This document shows positions 23,008-36,959 of a stretch of DNA of 64,000 nt, one piece after another. Under the pieces are notes generated by a model that ran no database searches, was not told the DNA's origin, and worked only from the letters and a program-made list of their open reading frames with translations. Made by a program: the position numbers and the translations under genes. Source of the DNA: Mytilisepta virgata (lineage: Eukaryota > Mollusca > Bivalvia > Mytilida > Mytilidae); assembly GCA_028015205.1 (NCBI GenBank), contig CM051511.1, positions 868,001-932,000 on the forward strand, written 5' to 3'. How positions within the stretch are numbered: the stretch's first letter is position 1; each line of letters begins with the position of its first letter.

Positions 23008-23153
23008 CATATGGTTACAGATTAATATATTCAAATATTCAAATATATATATTATTTCCAAATCAATGGGCCCTGAAAAGGCATTTCAATTACAATAAAA
23101 CAGTATAAAGAGAAAGAAAAAAAAGACAATTAAACGTTGGAGATGATTAGACA

Positions 23154-23314
23154 GGTTCCTACACGAGTTCAAAGTGAAGACTGGAAAATCTTCAACGACT
23201 TCTAAAATTCATGTCTTTCCCGAGTGGAGCGCAGTGGAACCAGGGAAAGACGCTGAATTTTAAGAACGAATTGAAGATTTTCCAATTTTTCACTTTTGAA
23301 CGAGAATAAGTACC
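23154..23314. mobile_element. Foldback MITE, ~70-bp arms
   Basis: GGTTCCTACACGAGTTCAAA and the following bases (23154-23221) pair imperfectly with 23243-23314, whose reverse complement begins GGTACTTATTCTCGTTCAAA. Shared blocks include GGAAAATCTTCAA and AAAATTCA. The loop is about 21 bp. Confidence 0.8.
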
Positions 23315-26300
23315 TATTTCTTCCGTTATTACTCGCTTTTTAAGTTTCCTGTACCTGGGTAAATTGAACGAGCACAGCCGTCGAAGTTAAATAACGTCAG
23401 TGGGACATGAGGTCGCGTTAACCGATCTTCAATAGGTCATCTCACACTGAAAATGGCGATTTACAGAAGAAACAATGTTCTCTTGGTAGGAAATTGAATT
23501 AAATACTAATATCTAAAAACATTGTCTGCAACATGCAAGTTTTATATATGGAATGGGATCTTTTGTTCCATGGTCCAAACCAATTTGACCTCATGTGAAT
23601 CTCAAATACCCTTAAAAAGGAATGCATGTATAAAACATCTATATTTGATTCCATTTCAAGTCCAACTCCTTAAAGAAAAATAATCAACATTATATCAAAA
23701 GATTCCATCTGGAGGTCCTGATGCCACTTAAAGGTTTATGTGCAATTCAGTATATAGTGCTTTAAAGTAGTAGAGCCACTTTCCCCTGCATTCGTTTCGC
23801 TCATAACCATTGATTTTTCAATCTTAAATATTTACCTACTCTGTATTGTAAACGATTGTATGCTATACATTTTCATATTTTTAACAAACAAAACTTTTAT
23901 GCACAACCATTAATAAGATCAAGTTTTCTATCAGCGAAGGTCGTGGATACAGGTGATTTGGGTCTTTCTATCACTTTTTGGAATACTGCCAAGAAGAACT
24001 TTCAGAACCAAAACATTTCTACTGTCATAAAATTATGAAATGGGATAAATAATCTCACTTGGAGCCAAAAATTCGTTTTGGTTCTAATTGTCCTTCATGT
24101 TTTGCAGATTTATGTTTAAACTGTCTAGCTCCTAAAGCGATATTGCGGTATGTAGACAATGTTTTCAGTAAATTATTTGTTATTTATTATTAGCAAATCT
24201 TTAGGGACCATGCCCCCTCCTCTTCCCCCCCCCTCCCACCCGAGATTTTGCATGGTTTTAGTCGCCTTTTGAAAATGGCCCTAGAAGTGAAATAAATGAA
24301 GGGGAAAATGTCACAACTTCTATTCTAATGTTTGTTCTGTTTCTCGTCGGTTTTTCATGTTTTTTTTTAGGAATTCCTAATGCTTGTTCTCTACAAGCGA
24401 AACCTCATGAGTATACTAATATGCCTTTGTCACATGGCTGTAGAACGCTTTTAAAAGTTGTACATCTCTTTAGTAAAAGATCAGTTTTAAGAAAAGTATA
24501 TATTCTGAACTGCTTTTTGTTTACCTAATTTTTACTGAAACTGCTGCGTGTCTGTACCTAGTCAGAGAATCCTGATCGCCTTTCTGTTGAAAAATAGTCA
24601 ATGATCCTGGTTTTTAAACAAAATATTTTCGAATCAGCATCACTTGAACTGTGCAAAAATACTGAAAGTAAACAATGAACCACAATCTTCAAGAACACTC
24701 TTGCATAGTCCTGTCCTTATATGGTTTTGGCTTTTATTACCATTTTGGCATTTTTAATTTTCTGTTCAACTTTTTGGATGAATGTTTTGGTTTTCAATTG
24801 CGACTATAAAATTAGGTCACAATATCATATTTTCAAAACTAGGTATAAGTCGACCCTAATCTGTCAAGGAACCACAAATATTTGTATCACATGCCACAAT
24901 TCTCACAGCTCTATCTTGCTGTTATCGCGTGATAAATAAAGACTATGATATAATGTCATTCATAAATAACTCGACCCTGAATTGACATATTTGTATTAAG
25001 ATCATAACTGTTTTATATCAATTGAATTCAAACATGGAACGGAATATTTTACCGTATAATCCTACATACATACCGCTGTGTAAATACACCGTAAATGCTA
25101 ATGTATCATTTTTATAAGAAATAAAAATAATCCATTATTCCTTCACATTACTGAACAAATTATAATTTTCCCTAATCATGTGATTATAAGACGTACCTTT
25201 TATTGTTTACAAACAAAAGATGTGTTTTGGAATGGCGCTAAATCAGGCACGTTAACTATTTTTTAAGAATTAAATCGTTCAATTGGTCCACGTCTTTTTT
25301 AACGAAGCCATCTAACTATCTTTATGAATGCGTTGTATTGTGTATTGGTAAGAGGATATATTCCGGGGTCGTCCTTGTATATTAATATTCATTGATAACC
25401 TGTATTGGTAAATGATGACAGAAGATTTAGTCAAACAAACTTGGTTGTAAATATATAGACAAATATAGATTGTATAGATAGAAAATGTATACAAAGACAA
25501 CAGGACGAGCGATTACAATCATGAAGGTAGGTGTCTCCATTGTTATTATTTTGATTTTTCATACTTTGTCAGTTGGCTGTATTGATTTCCACAGATGACA
25601 TAATTGTGATCTAGTAATGACATTGTTGAAAAAATATTCCAATGTAAATGACTGTTTCTTTATAATACCTTATTGTTGTTAAAAAATTATGTGAAGTATA
25701 CTTTCCACCAATTGTTTAAATTCTACTTATTTTTGAATTTAGCAATTTGAAATATTACACACTGAAAATTAGTACAATATAATTATATGATAGGTATAAT
25801 TTACAAAATATATGTCCCTGTTTTCACTCTGAAGTAAACATTTATGCATAGTAGATTGAGCAAAAATATCTGAGAGATAAGAAAGTGAAAGTGATGTGAT
25901 ACTAGTAAATGATCTGGGATCGCACTACAGTTTCATTTCGACTTGATAATTTCACACATTTTATTTGTTTTATTATAGCTGTACTAGCCAAAAATTTACT
26001 ATACTCGTCATTCTTGAATTTTTCTTTTCATTTTTTTTTCTGGAAATTGCTTAAATAGGTAAATATAGATACATTTTTTAAAAACTTTAATCGCGTTTTC
26101 CCTATTTTTACTGGTCCGTACTATTTGTGTCGATATTGACATGCAGAGAGATGGAGACCAAAGACGCAGATCGCCCTTTATCTAAAAGGAATGACATAAG
26201 TTACATAAATCTCTGATTACATTGTACCAAATAATAATGCCAAAATTATTTTAGCTCAAATTACAAAATTATCTTGATAATCGTATTTTACACTGAGGTG

Positions 26301-26839
26301 TCATTTAGCAGCATTTAACTCGGGCAAATAAAAGAAAAAGAGAAATACGATTAAGCTACCATAGGCAATCACAATAAGTCTGAAATACTCAACAATGGGT
26401 ACTAGTATTTAATGAAATCTAAAAGAAATATTCTTTTTAGTCGTCTAATTTATTTCAGTCCGTTATTTATTGAAGATGACCGATTTTATCCTGTTTTATT
26501 GTATGTATTTACATATATCTATCTCCATATAAAGGACATGATTTATAACACCTCCATAAAGATAGAAAGCTGATTCAGTCCAAGTTCATGTTGTTTCCAA
26601 TGATAAATAAACAAAAATATTCTATTTTGATATTTATAATACAAACAACAGGACAATTTTTGTTTAATAAGTTTATGTTCAAAACTATGAAGTTGATATG
26701 AAGTTAGATATTAGACATGTTTTATTTAAGAAGGGAATTTCGAAATTTAAAGATAACACTTGCTTTTTTGAAGTCGGATCTATGCATCTTTTGTAAAATG
26801 CCGGAAATGATTACTCCACAAAACTTACATTGTCCGATA
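23315..26839. other. Long non-coding stretch
   Basis: No coding exon supported. A possible short leader ATG-AAG followed by GTAGGTG occurs at 25521-25526, but the evidence is only a splice-like motif. A pyrimidine-rich segment (CCCCTCCTCTTCCCCCCCCT) lies near 24210. Confidence 0.4.
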
Positions 26840-27243
26840 TAGCCCTTTTCAGAAACTCATTTGGGAATGACGATTCTAATTCTTAAAATATAATTTGAGG
26901 CAACTTATTTCCCTTGCTGGGATGTAGTACTGGTTCGCTGCAGTGCAGAGCAACCTGTAGGAAGTAAATAGAAATTATTTATTACTTTGATATACAAATA
27001 TTTCCAGCTTTATAATCAAGTTTGATGACAAGTATGTTGGAAGCAAAAAGATGGCAAGTAGTTCCCATATTCATATAATCCAAACATAACGTGCAAATTA
27101 TCAAGTTTAAAAAAAAGACAGTTAATCCTTTACCCTTCATTGCAGCGGACCAGTCCTACGTCCCAGCAAAGGAAATAACTTGCTTCAAATTATAATTTTA
27201 CAGTCAGAATCGTGATAGCGAAATGACTTTCTGAAAAGGGCTA
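26840..27243. mobile_element. MITE with ~105-bp terminal inverted repeats
   Basis: 26840-26945 begins TAGCCCTTTTCAGAAACTCA and contains TTATTTCCCTTGCTGGGA. It is mirrored by 27139-27243 with moderate divergence. The spacer is about 190 bp and non-coding. TA bases lie at both outer edges, as expected for TA-targeting elements, but this assignment is tentative. Confidence 0.85.
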
Positions 27244-27675
27244 AATATGCAAATAACATGAATAAGGAAGTAGAAATTGAATTTCTTTTCAAGGCTTATC
27301 ATATTCTTAAAATCAACTCAGGAAATAATCTGTGCACTGGATACCTGTTGTTATTATATATCCTATAATAAGAAAATACTGGCGAAACGAGTTGATTTAG
27401 GTCAGCTCTATATATAGCGCGATGTTCATACCTTTGAAAACAAACAACGTGTTCTGCTATAAAACTTTCCAGAATTTTAAGAAAATATAGAAATGAATGC
27501 CAATATATATATATTTTCCTGTAGATCTTAAATAAAATTTTACTTGTTTCAATTTTAATAAACTGTCATTCATAAATATTAGGTGAATTTAAAGATCGAT
27601 TTACGGAAAAAAATTTGCTAGCTGTCCCAGGTAACATTTATCAAAAATATTTCAGCTTTACGTCAATTGCGATTT
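27244..27675. other. No clear feature
   Basis: AT-rich non-coding sequence between the MITE and the 103-bp repeat. Confidence 0.4.
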
Positions 27676-27878
27676 GCTAAATTAAGGTCAGCCTCGGTAT
27701 CACTGACTTCCGTATATTGCTGCAATAGGCATGTCCAACTGTTATTGGCTAAGTTATTTTATTTCACGATTCCCATTGGCTAAATTAAGTTCAGTCTTGG
27801 TATCAAGTTGACTGTTATCACGCTGCAATAGGAATGCCCAACTCTTATTGGCTAAATTATTTTCTCCGGACGTAATCC
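27676..27878. repeat. 103-bp direct repeat, two copies
   Basis: GCTAAATTAAGGTCAGCCTC at 27676 recurs as GCTAAATTAAGTTCAGTCTT at 27779. Shared downstream blocks include GCTGCAATAGG, GTCCAACT/GCCCAACT and TTATTGGCTAA. A third start is seen at about 27851. Confidence 0.75.
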
Positions 27879-30800
27879 TTGAGCTCATCATTGATTCTGA
27901 GACTACTGTGTTATAGTAGTCCCAGCTTGATTATATCCCCGCGGTTATCTTTCACTTCATGAAATTTATCTCTCAATAGTAATGCCCATGCAACATTTTC
28001 AACGCGTTACCTTTCTTTCCGATTGGTTATTTTTCTCCGATCGCGTTACATTCCTTTCCGATTTTTTTCTCCCATATCCCTTCAGTCAGTACACTGTCTG
28101 CATAGCAAAACCTGTTATCGCTTGTTATGAAATATAAAGATATATATTATGCGTCAATAAGGAAACATTCCTCCATACAAGGTACATGTAATCTTGAGGT
28201 CGCCTTGTGTTTGTCAGACATTAACATTAGCTTACACCAGGAAGAAAATCAATAAAAGGCCCTCACAAATAATGATGTTGGATAATTAACAAAACTCAAC
28301 CTCAGTCTAAAATAACACAGTTCCATAAATAACAAATAACAGTGACTACTTGTACAATGCTCTTCAGTCACATGATTAGTGTAGCCCGGAATTTGGCTAC
28401 CAAATTTTGGTTTTATTTTGGTGGTGTTTTGCCTGTCGACTGTCTTCCCATGGTTTTTGTTATGGGGTTTGATCTTTGAGCTTATTAACGATTCTATGCT
28501 AGTTGCTAGTGATCTGGTGTTTTACGACAAATTCGACATAAACAATGAATCATAATTAAAATGAAAATGACACTAACAGTTTACAAACACACAATTAGTT
28601 TAAATTAAAATACAAAATCATGTCAAATTACAAACCAAAATACAATTGTTACATTTAGCAGTAGTGGGATATAAGTTCTAAAACTTGACCCTCGGATGTG
28701 TATAGCAAATACAGTATGAAATCTAGCAAAGTGTCCACTAAGTATCAAACACGAAGGGGACGGTGCATTATTTGATTATTGTGTCCTTTTTCTCTCAATA
28801 AAGTAAATTCTAAAAAGATACAGTTGTTACCGTTTATACATTGTGACATAAAATTTCTTGCTGGTTACAAATTTACAATTGTTAAAATTACAATTATTTA
28901 AATCTTTTTTTTTAGAGTAGAAATCCTTTAACGTTGATAGCTCCATTCAGTAAAGTATGATACTTTAAATGTAAATTATTCAATTTGTTTTTTTAATGCT
29001 AAATGATAATAATTGATTTTAAAGTATACATGTCTATAACACAAGTAAATAATACCCTTAACTCTCAATATGAATACAAATATACTAGAATGTAAGCTTG
29101 GTTGGATCTTTCAATGGTGTGTGTACTATGTGTTGGTCTTATTTCTTTTACAATAGAGTTGCTGTTAAAATTAATGTTTCTCAACAAATTCGGTAAAATC
29201 AGTTGTCCTTATTCAAGTTTCCGAGGAGAAATTGTAAATTGCCCGCATACGTTCTAAGCACAGGCGAGGAAAATTTAGTTTACTTCTTTGAAAGTCAACA
29301 GACTAATAATTCTGATTCTTTTCTTTGCATGGTTCTACAATACTTACTAACTTTTCTCTATCAGCCAAACTTAGTAAGCTTTGCCATGTAAATTTGTTTT
29401 CCTGAAATTATTTCCCAGACAGAAGAAGGTATCACGGGAAATGTGACGGATGTCGTTGGCGTGGCTTTCCTGAGCACATGATGTCACTTTCGGTTTATAG
29501 CCGGTGTTCACATTGCTAATGCTTTAGTTTCTGTGCTGTCTTGCACTAATTCTGTTAAGTTTATTATGCTTGTACTCTTTTAGTTATACTTATCCTTATG
29601 GCATTTATTTGTTATACGTTCCGTTCTCATCAGTTTGTCTTGATCTTGGATTTAGATCTGACAGACTTCTCCCACTGTTTTCTCGGTTCGGCATTTTTGC
29701 TCTATTTATTAAAAGTAACACATTTGATAATCTTTTGACTCTATAAGTCCCGACCATTAGCTATCTATTACATGTTTTAAAAACTGACGGTAACATGTGG
29801 TGGAAAGAAACACGTTTTAACAATGTTTAAGTTGTCTTAACCAGTTTAATTTTATGTGTCGGTATGCAAAATAACTAAGGCAATAATCTCTAACAATAGT
29901 GTATAAATTCTAGTATTGCGAAGTACATTTGTGATGTAACGCTGTTAAATTTTTGAATTAGATACGACTACTCTACGGTAACAACATCTGGGTTTTATAG
30001 TTAAATAGTTGTGTATTGGTTTTATTTATGTTATTAAAATTATAGTAAATCTGGATATAGTCATGTTTACCGTTACTGGTATATATCTCTTGACAACTTC
30101 ACGTTTTAGTAGACAATAAGGCACAATGTTTCCTATACAATTATTCCATTACAATCTTGAAATCAGACGGATTTTCACAAAAATAAAACTGAAAGCCAAT
30201 ATGTGAAATTCCTGCGTGTTTCGTCTGGCTCTAAATTTTAGCGACTGTCGTGATAAATGTGTGAACCTGTGGAAGAAATTGAGATCTTTGAGGTGGTCAT
30301 GTGGTCATTAATAGGAGACCGCTTTGGTGGTCACGTGGTCAATAAATGAGATTAATTTTGTGCTCTGGAATTACATATGAAAATTATTAACTCTACGTTT
30401 GTAGAAAATGTGAACTATTAAATTATTAAATTGAAATATTATATCAAATTGAATCTTGTAAATTTCTAAAATGTACAAAAGGTTGACAATTTGTGTTGAT
30501 GTAAAACCTAGGAATGGTTCATATCAAGTGACTTTATCAGTTTTCTATCGCAATTTAAAACGATTAAATGGGGCGAATTATGTGACTGCCACGGAACCAA
30601 TTTTAATTTTCGCTTCATAAATTTTGTCATTAAAATATTGAGCATAAAACGTGTTTTCGTAAGTGTTCCTTTATCAAGTCAAATGCTTTTCGATAATATC
30701 TTATATACAGTGTATGAAAACAACATTTCGTTGTTTAAATTCTAAACGATTAAACGATATTAAGAATTTGGATTTTAAATATTTTGGATTCTTAATACCT

Positions 30801-32650
30801 TTTTTGGAAGGAAAGAAACTGCTCAACAAAAATCGGCTTGTCGGAATAGAATGACTTATTTTATTGAGTAATATAGTTTTTTGACATATCTTTCTCTGGA
30901 CGGAAAACATTATTTAACTTTAGGACGATTTTAGAGCCAAAAAATATCTATATCCGAATCTTCACAGGTTGAATAGTGTATTATTTGTGTGTGCCTTCCG
31001 AATCGGCCTTTTGTGCTCATTAGGATTAAAAACGTACAAAAAATATAGATATAATTTTGTGATCGTCAACATGACATGTATTAAAGATAAAATAAGCTTA
31101 AAAAACAATGAGTTAGATCTCTAGCTGAGATACGATACAGTACACACATATAGAGAGACTCCATATACACAAGGATTTTGTTTGTTATTGTTTTGTATGG
31201 ATGATGTTTTAAACAAGACTATTGTTTTGTTATTGTATTGTGGATGATGTTTCTGAATAAATTTGACACAGTCATCACGATTATTCACAAATAAGGATAC
31301 TGAGTAAACGCAGCGGATTCAAACAAGGTAATTTTATAATTTCCTGCTGATTTTATTATTTTTTTCTAGGTTTTTTATCAATTTTTATAAAAAAAAAGTC
31401 TTCACATACACCTGTAAAAAAAGAACGCAGCATCTTTATTGGAAAACATGATGCACTGTATTTTTGTTGTTGAGATAAAATTTAAATCTGTTTAACTGTA
31501 TAGACTTAAAAAATTGATTTTATATGATTTTATTTTCAATTTTGTATATGCCTTACATTGCAACTTTCCAGTCCGAAAATACTTTCATATCTGCATGGCT
31601 ATCTGGTAACCTTGTAACAATTTTAAATTCATGTCTTATTCAAACTATTTCTTGTTATTCTTAAAATGAAGAGTTTTCAGTTTATCAATAAAAATTTGAT
31701 AGCTCCCGATATAATATAAAAGTGAAAATAAAAGGATATTTATAATACATAAGGATATTATTAAAGGGTGTATTGTTGGCCATGAGAAATGTTATTTTAA
31801 TATATATTGTATGATTTTCTACCCCACCGTGTTAAAGCTTTGATCATTTTAATATGACATGATATCAAACGGTTTGTCTCCGTGATCAAAATACCGTCTT
31901 GACTTATCAGAAATATATCTTGTTAGCCATAGATATAGAGTCAGATCATGTCTCGTATATATATTTTAATCTTTATAATAGACAGGCTTCGCGGTGGTTC
32001 AATAATAACGTACGTACGTATATATACTAGTATGTAAAAATTGACTACTTTGCTTTGATTTGTCCGCTAAAAATCAGGACAATTTAAAAATCATTTCTTA
32101 GTAACAAGTTTACGTTTTTAAAATGATCTATCCTGCAATTTTGGGGGAGGGGGGGGGGGGGGGGGGTAGTGAATAAGCCTGTATTGTATCATCATAGCAC
32201 CATGCATTATCTTTGGCAAGTTACTATCAACAAAAGGGAAAGTTCACGATTAAAAAAGTTAAAACACGTCACATTTGTCAAAGTTTTGTGATTCAGCCTT
32301 TCGTTATTGTCTACTTACTTTGACTGGACTTCTGATACTTTCATGAAATGTGTAATTGTCATTTATAAGTATTGGATATACCCTTGATGGATATACCATT
32401 GATGGTGTTAGCCCAATAGGGGTATATCAGATTTAAACCACGATACCTACTTTTTCTAAGTGCATATGATAGCTTTTAACGATTTAGAAGGGCTTCTTTG
32501 GAACTTTACCATTTGCACAGATAAGGTATTATACAAATTTTTAAAAATAATTATGAACATTTATTCTTTAAAAAATTATAATCGTTCTCAGAAAACAGTA
32601 AAATATTTATATACAGTCAAATTAACAGTGGTAATGTTGTATACAAATTT
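27879..32650. other. Long non-coding stretch
   Basis: No exon was convincing. Minor items: a short direct duplication (GGTCATGTGGTCA/GGTCACGTGGTCA) at 30292-30345; a CCTGCGTGTTTCGTCTGGCT segment near 30211 whose reverse complement carries a GACGAAAC block; a C/T-bounded poly-G tract at 32143-32167; and AAAAAAAGAACGCAGCATC near 31418, reminiscent of Tc1 ends. Confidence 0.35.
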
Positions 32651-32654
32651 ATTC

Positions 32655-32950
32655 AGGAGACTAATTTGCAAAATGAGAATTAGAGACTACTTCCTAGAAA
32701 TTGAAAGAGGAAGATACGCAGGATCAAAACGGGAAAACCGTATATGCAAACAATGTAATTTAGAATTAGAAGATGAGAATCATTTTTCCTAACATGTCCT
32801 AAATATAAATATCTTCGGCAAAATTTAGAAACTGAAATCGATAAAATGTGTCCAGAATTTAAAAACGTTGATAAAAACAAAAAACAGAAACACTTCTTTC
32901 TTCATATCAAATTATGCAATTTACAGTTCTATTCATTAAAAAGTATTTAA
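32655..32950 (+). pseudogene. Decayed C-terminal fragment of a non-LTR retrotransposon ORF
   Basis: The translation contains RIRDYFLEIERGRYAGS, then ENRICKQCNLELEDENHF. This matches the pattern near the C-terminus of many non-LTR retrotransposon polyproteins (GR-x-R-x-CxxC-x-EDExHF-x-C). After ENHF, at a T run near 32783, the frame breaks to a stop. The expected continuation (LTCPKYKYLRQN) follows in a different frame up to a stop at about 32950. Only this end is present, with no reverse transcriptase domain, so it is a 5'-truncated frameshifted relic. The broken reading is left as seen. Confidence 0.65.
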
Positions 32951-34199
32951 TACTGAGGAGAGTGGACCCGGCTTCTGCATAGTTTATAGTACATCAAATA
33001 ATGTTCTTGATTTATTGCTTGTTTGTTTAGTTTATGATTTATTGACATGTATGCTATCAACCCTTACGAAAATCCGTGTCGTAGTTTTGTCATGAGAACT
33101 AACATGCTAGTGATTATAAGTAAAGATCTCGGTCAGGGCGCACCCTGTACCATTTGGATTTCAAAAGATGATATACTACGCGTATATAATTTTTACTGCA
33201 TTCTTTTTGTCGGATACTGGGCGCATGGTTTTATTTGGTATACTACTTAATATTTTATTTTTTAGTGTACACGTACATTATTTAATTTTAATTATTTGCA
33301 TGGTACGGCATACCATTTCTATAAACACTATCATTTTACTTTTCATCTATACTAGTTTTCAGAAATACTTGACAATGCGATAAAAGAATTGTAAGACCAA
33401 TGTAGTGACTTCACGCCAAACAAAGAACTGACATGGAATTAATTTTAATTTCACATATAACTTTGTATTTACACAAACTTTCATTCCACGAGAACTATGG
33501 ATTGAATATTACGTTACAGAAAGAAATTATAACCTGTCATTTGTGTAAATTTTTATAGAATTTGAGACGGTAGGTTTAGACAATAATAAATTATTGTTTT
33601 TCAATTACTTCGTAGTAGGTTTTGTTCAGTGATCCATTGTGATCACAGATTAAATTGCCAGCGATAACCGAGTACTTTGATTAAAGTGTAAGAAAAACTA
33701 TTTATATGTCAATAGATCAACTCATAGTGCAACATTCTTCAGTTCCATACAAATTTTAAAATTTAAATGTTACAAAGTATACTTATATATAGATTTTTGT
33801 CAGTTAAAAATCCCACCTTTTTGTTAAATGAGCCACTTGTAACAAACCAGTATAGCAACTATATCATGGAACTATAACTTTCATTCGTACAGAGGGGTCC
33901 AATTTTTATCATAAAAATTTGATTCCCATGAGTGAAATTCTCCCTATCTGCGTCTTTCTGTATGAATGATAGTTTCTCTCATAATAAACCGAATAAATTC
34001 AAAAGAAAGAGATTGGAAGTAAAAATGACCACCATGACAGAAAACACGTTCTACAAAACGAAACATCCTAGACAAATACGATAATTTGAAAGATCACGAG
34101 TAATATGTTATATACTAAGACTATAAAATTTAAAACGAAATGCTAAGTGGCAATCGTATGAATTTTTTCTGTTTATAAGGAAGTGTTTTCTCTCTAATC
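32951..34199. other. No clear feature
   Basis: AT-rich non-coding DNA downstream of the retrotransposon relic and before the large satellite. Short open frames lack coding character. Confidence 0.4.
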
Positions 34200-35962
34200 T
34201 ATTACAATCTCAGATGTTCATTGTTTGGAGGACAGTGAGTAATAAGAACTACCATGTTACAAAATGAGACATTCATGGTTTATGAAACTTTGTACTCAGA
34301 ACGACCATATTACAATCTCAAATGTTCTTTTTGGTTTGTTATGCTGGGTACCCAGGGTGACCCTGTTGCAGTATCGGACGTTCATGGTTTGTTACACTGA
34401 GTAATCCAGATGATCCTATTACAATCTCAGACGTTCATGGTTTGTGATACTAGGTAATCAGGACGACCCTGTTACAATCAGACGTTCATGGTTTGTGGCA
34501 ATGGGTAATAAGGAAGACCCTATGACAATATTAAATGTTCTTTCGGTTTGTTATGCTGGGTACTCAGGATGACCCTATTACAATATCGGACGTTCATGGT
34601 TTGTTACACTGAGTAATCAAGTTGACCTTATTACAGTCTCAGACGTTCATGGTTTGTGATACTAGGTAACCAGGACCCTATTACAATATCGGACGTTCAG
34701 GGTTTGTTACATTGAGTAATCAAGATGACCCTATTACAATCTCAGACATACTAGGTAACCAGGACCCTATTACACTATCGGACGTTCTGGGTTTGTTACA
34801 TTGAGTAATGAAGATGACCTTATTACAATCTCAGACATACTAGGTAACCAGGACCCTATTACAGTGTTTAATATACCTTTAGCTTTAATGTTGTTATTGT
34901 GATCTTGCTTGATTTTATTTGTATAACGTAAAATATTTAGGCGTAGGATCGATCAACACAGCATTGCAATATTATTAAGCCGTCTGCGTGGCAACTACTT
35001 TCAAAAACACTTTTATGAGATCTAGAAGTTAACTTGTTATGTTTTATCGTCAGAATATATTTTCATACTTTAACATATATTTTGTATTTTGAGTAATTCT
35101 GTATTGTATTCTCGACATTTAGATGTACTAAGAGTTTTACAGTTATGGTTAAATTGAATGAATCTGTATTAAATGGTTTTGTAAGCCTTTTAAATTAAAA
35201 TTTAATGTAAATTTTCACGCGTCAGTTCAAAGGGTGTGTTAACTTACTTACTCTGTAATTAAACAGATGTTCCAGTCCTATTTTAAAATATATAAAGATT
35301 TGGAATCAATAATTTGCGTCAATCAATTTTTTATCTTATTTGAATATTTTTAAAATGACTCAAGGATGAAAACTTTTCATACAGAGACTGAGCAAAATTT
35401 AATCTTAGATAATAAAGACCACTTTATGACTGACGTGTGAAGATCACAGACGATCATAACTTGGTAATACATTCTAGACATCCTTTCTATAGTTACACTT
35501 TGGTAACATAGGACTGCTAAGACAATCATCCTCTCTTTAGTCATCGCCTTCGGCCAGGAAACTTTTGATCAGAAAAGTATTGAAATTTTCAGTTGTTACA
35601 TTTTAAAATCATGTTTAAAATAGGGCGTCAACTTCCCAACTCCCTCCCCCTTCCCCACCTCTATCCCCACAAGGGCAAAGTTTACAATACCAGACGGTTT
35701 GGTGGCATAGTCCAACATTGACAACCTTGTTATAGTCCCAGACAATCACTGTTTTGTGGAATATGACAATCAAATAAAATCTGTAAAGACAACTTTGTAA
35801 TAAACACAGACCTATATAGTTTCATGATACAGAAAAATCTAGGCAATTCTGTTACTGTCAAACACTATCAAAGTCTGATGACAGAACAATCTAGGCAATT
35901 CTGTTACTGTCAAACACTATCAAAGTCTGATGACAGAACAATCTAGGCAATTCTGTTACTGT

Positions 35963-36142
35963 CAAATAAGGTACATAACAGTATTAACAAAACTCGCAAG
36001 TCCATAAGACGTGTGACAAAACTGGTATCACACCACTGGAAAATTGCAACCGTAATGGTCCTGACTTGGTACAGGCATTTCAAAAGAAATGGTGGGTTGA
36101 ATCTAGGTTTTACAGCGCGCCAAACCTCCCGCTTCCATTATC
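35963..36142. mobile_element. Dispersed repeat inserted in the 52-bp array
   Basis: About 180 bp interrupts otherwise continuous 52-bp units. It contains GTCCTGACTTGGTACAGGCA and GAAATGGTGGGTTGAATCTA, related to the interspersed repeat at 941 and 14045. No clean target duplication was identified. Confidence 0.55.
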
Positions 36143-36735
36143 AAACACTATCAAAGTCTGATGACAGAACAATCTAGGCAATTCTGTTACTGTCAAACAC
36201 TATCAAAGTCTGATGACAGAACAATCTAGGCAATTCTGTTACTGTCAAACACTATCAAAGTCTGATGACAGAACAATCTAGGCAATTCTGTTACTGTCAA
36301 ACACTATCAAAGTCTGATGACAGCACAATCTAGGCAATTATATTACTGTCAAACACTATCAAGGTCTGATGACAGAACAATCTAGGCAATTCTGTTACTG
36401 TCAAACACTATCAAAGTCTGATGACAGAACAATCTAGGCAATTCTGTTACTGTCAAACACTATCAAAGTCTGATGACAGAACAATGCAGTCAATCCTGCT
36501 TCTTTCACACACTATCAAGTCTGATGACAGAAAAATCTAGGCAATCCTGCTACTGTCACACACTATCAAGTCTGATGACAAAGAAATCTAGTCAATCCTG
36601 TTACTGTCATACACTATCAAGTCTGATGACAGAACAATCTACTCAATCCTCTCCTGTCATGACTGTCAGTCGCTACCAAAGTCTGATGACAGAACAATCT
36701 AGGTAACCCTGCTAGTGTCATGGCTGCCACACTCT
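36143..36735. repeat. 52-bp sub-array
   Basis: Units of 52 bp (AAAGTCTGATGACAGAACAA, then TCTAGGCAATTCTGTTACTG, then TCAAACACTATC). Most are almost identical up to about 36470, then increasingly diverged. Earlier units of the same array lie at 35835-35962. Each unit contains TGACAG and CTGTCA, able to pair. Confidence 0.9.
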
Positions 36736-36959
36736 ATCAAAGTCTGATGACATGGGACAATCAAGCCAATTCTTTTACATTTACAGGCAATCATAGTTTG
36801 GTGACAAAATAAAGTACAATCAAGACAAACATGCAACAATAACAGATGATCTGAATGTTTTGATATAGGAACATCAAGACAACTCGGCTACAATCATGAT
36901 AATCCCTCAGACAGTTGATATCTGTTATGACATAAGATTATAAAGAAACATTTGTTACA

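Noticed and set aside
31400..31440. Tc1 inverted-repeat remnant (AAAAAAAGAACGCAGCATC)
   Set aside because: Short similarity only, no transposase or second end; could be chance in A-rich DNA.
36473..36706. Cys-rich repetitive open frame
   Set aside because: By-product of the 52-bp satellite; no start context, splice sites or coding signature.
36143..36735. CRISPR-like array or hammerhead array (CTGATGA in every unit)
   Set aside because: Units are contiguous 52-bp repeats without unique spacers, the genome is eukaryotic, and no GAAA follows the putative stem.
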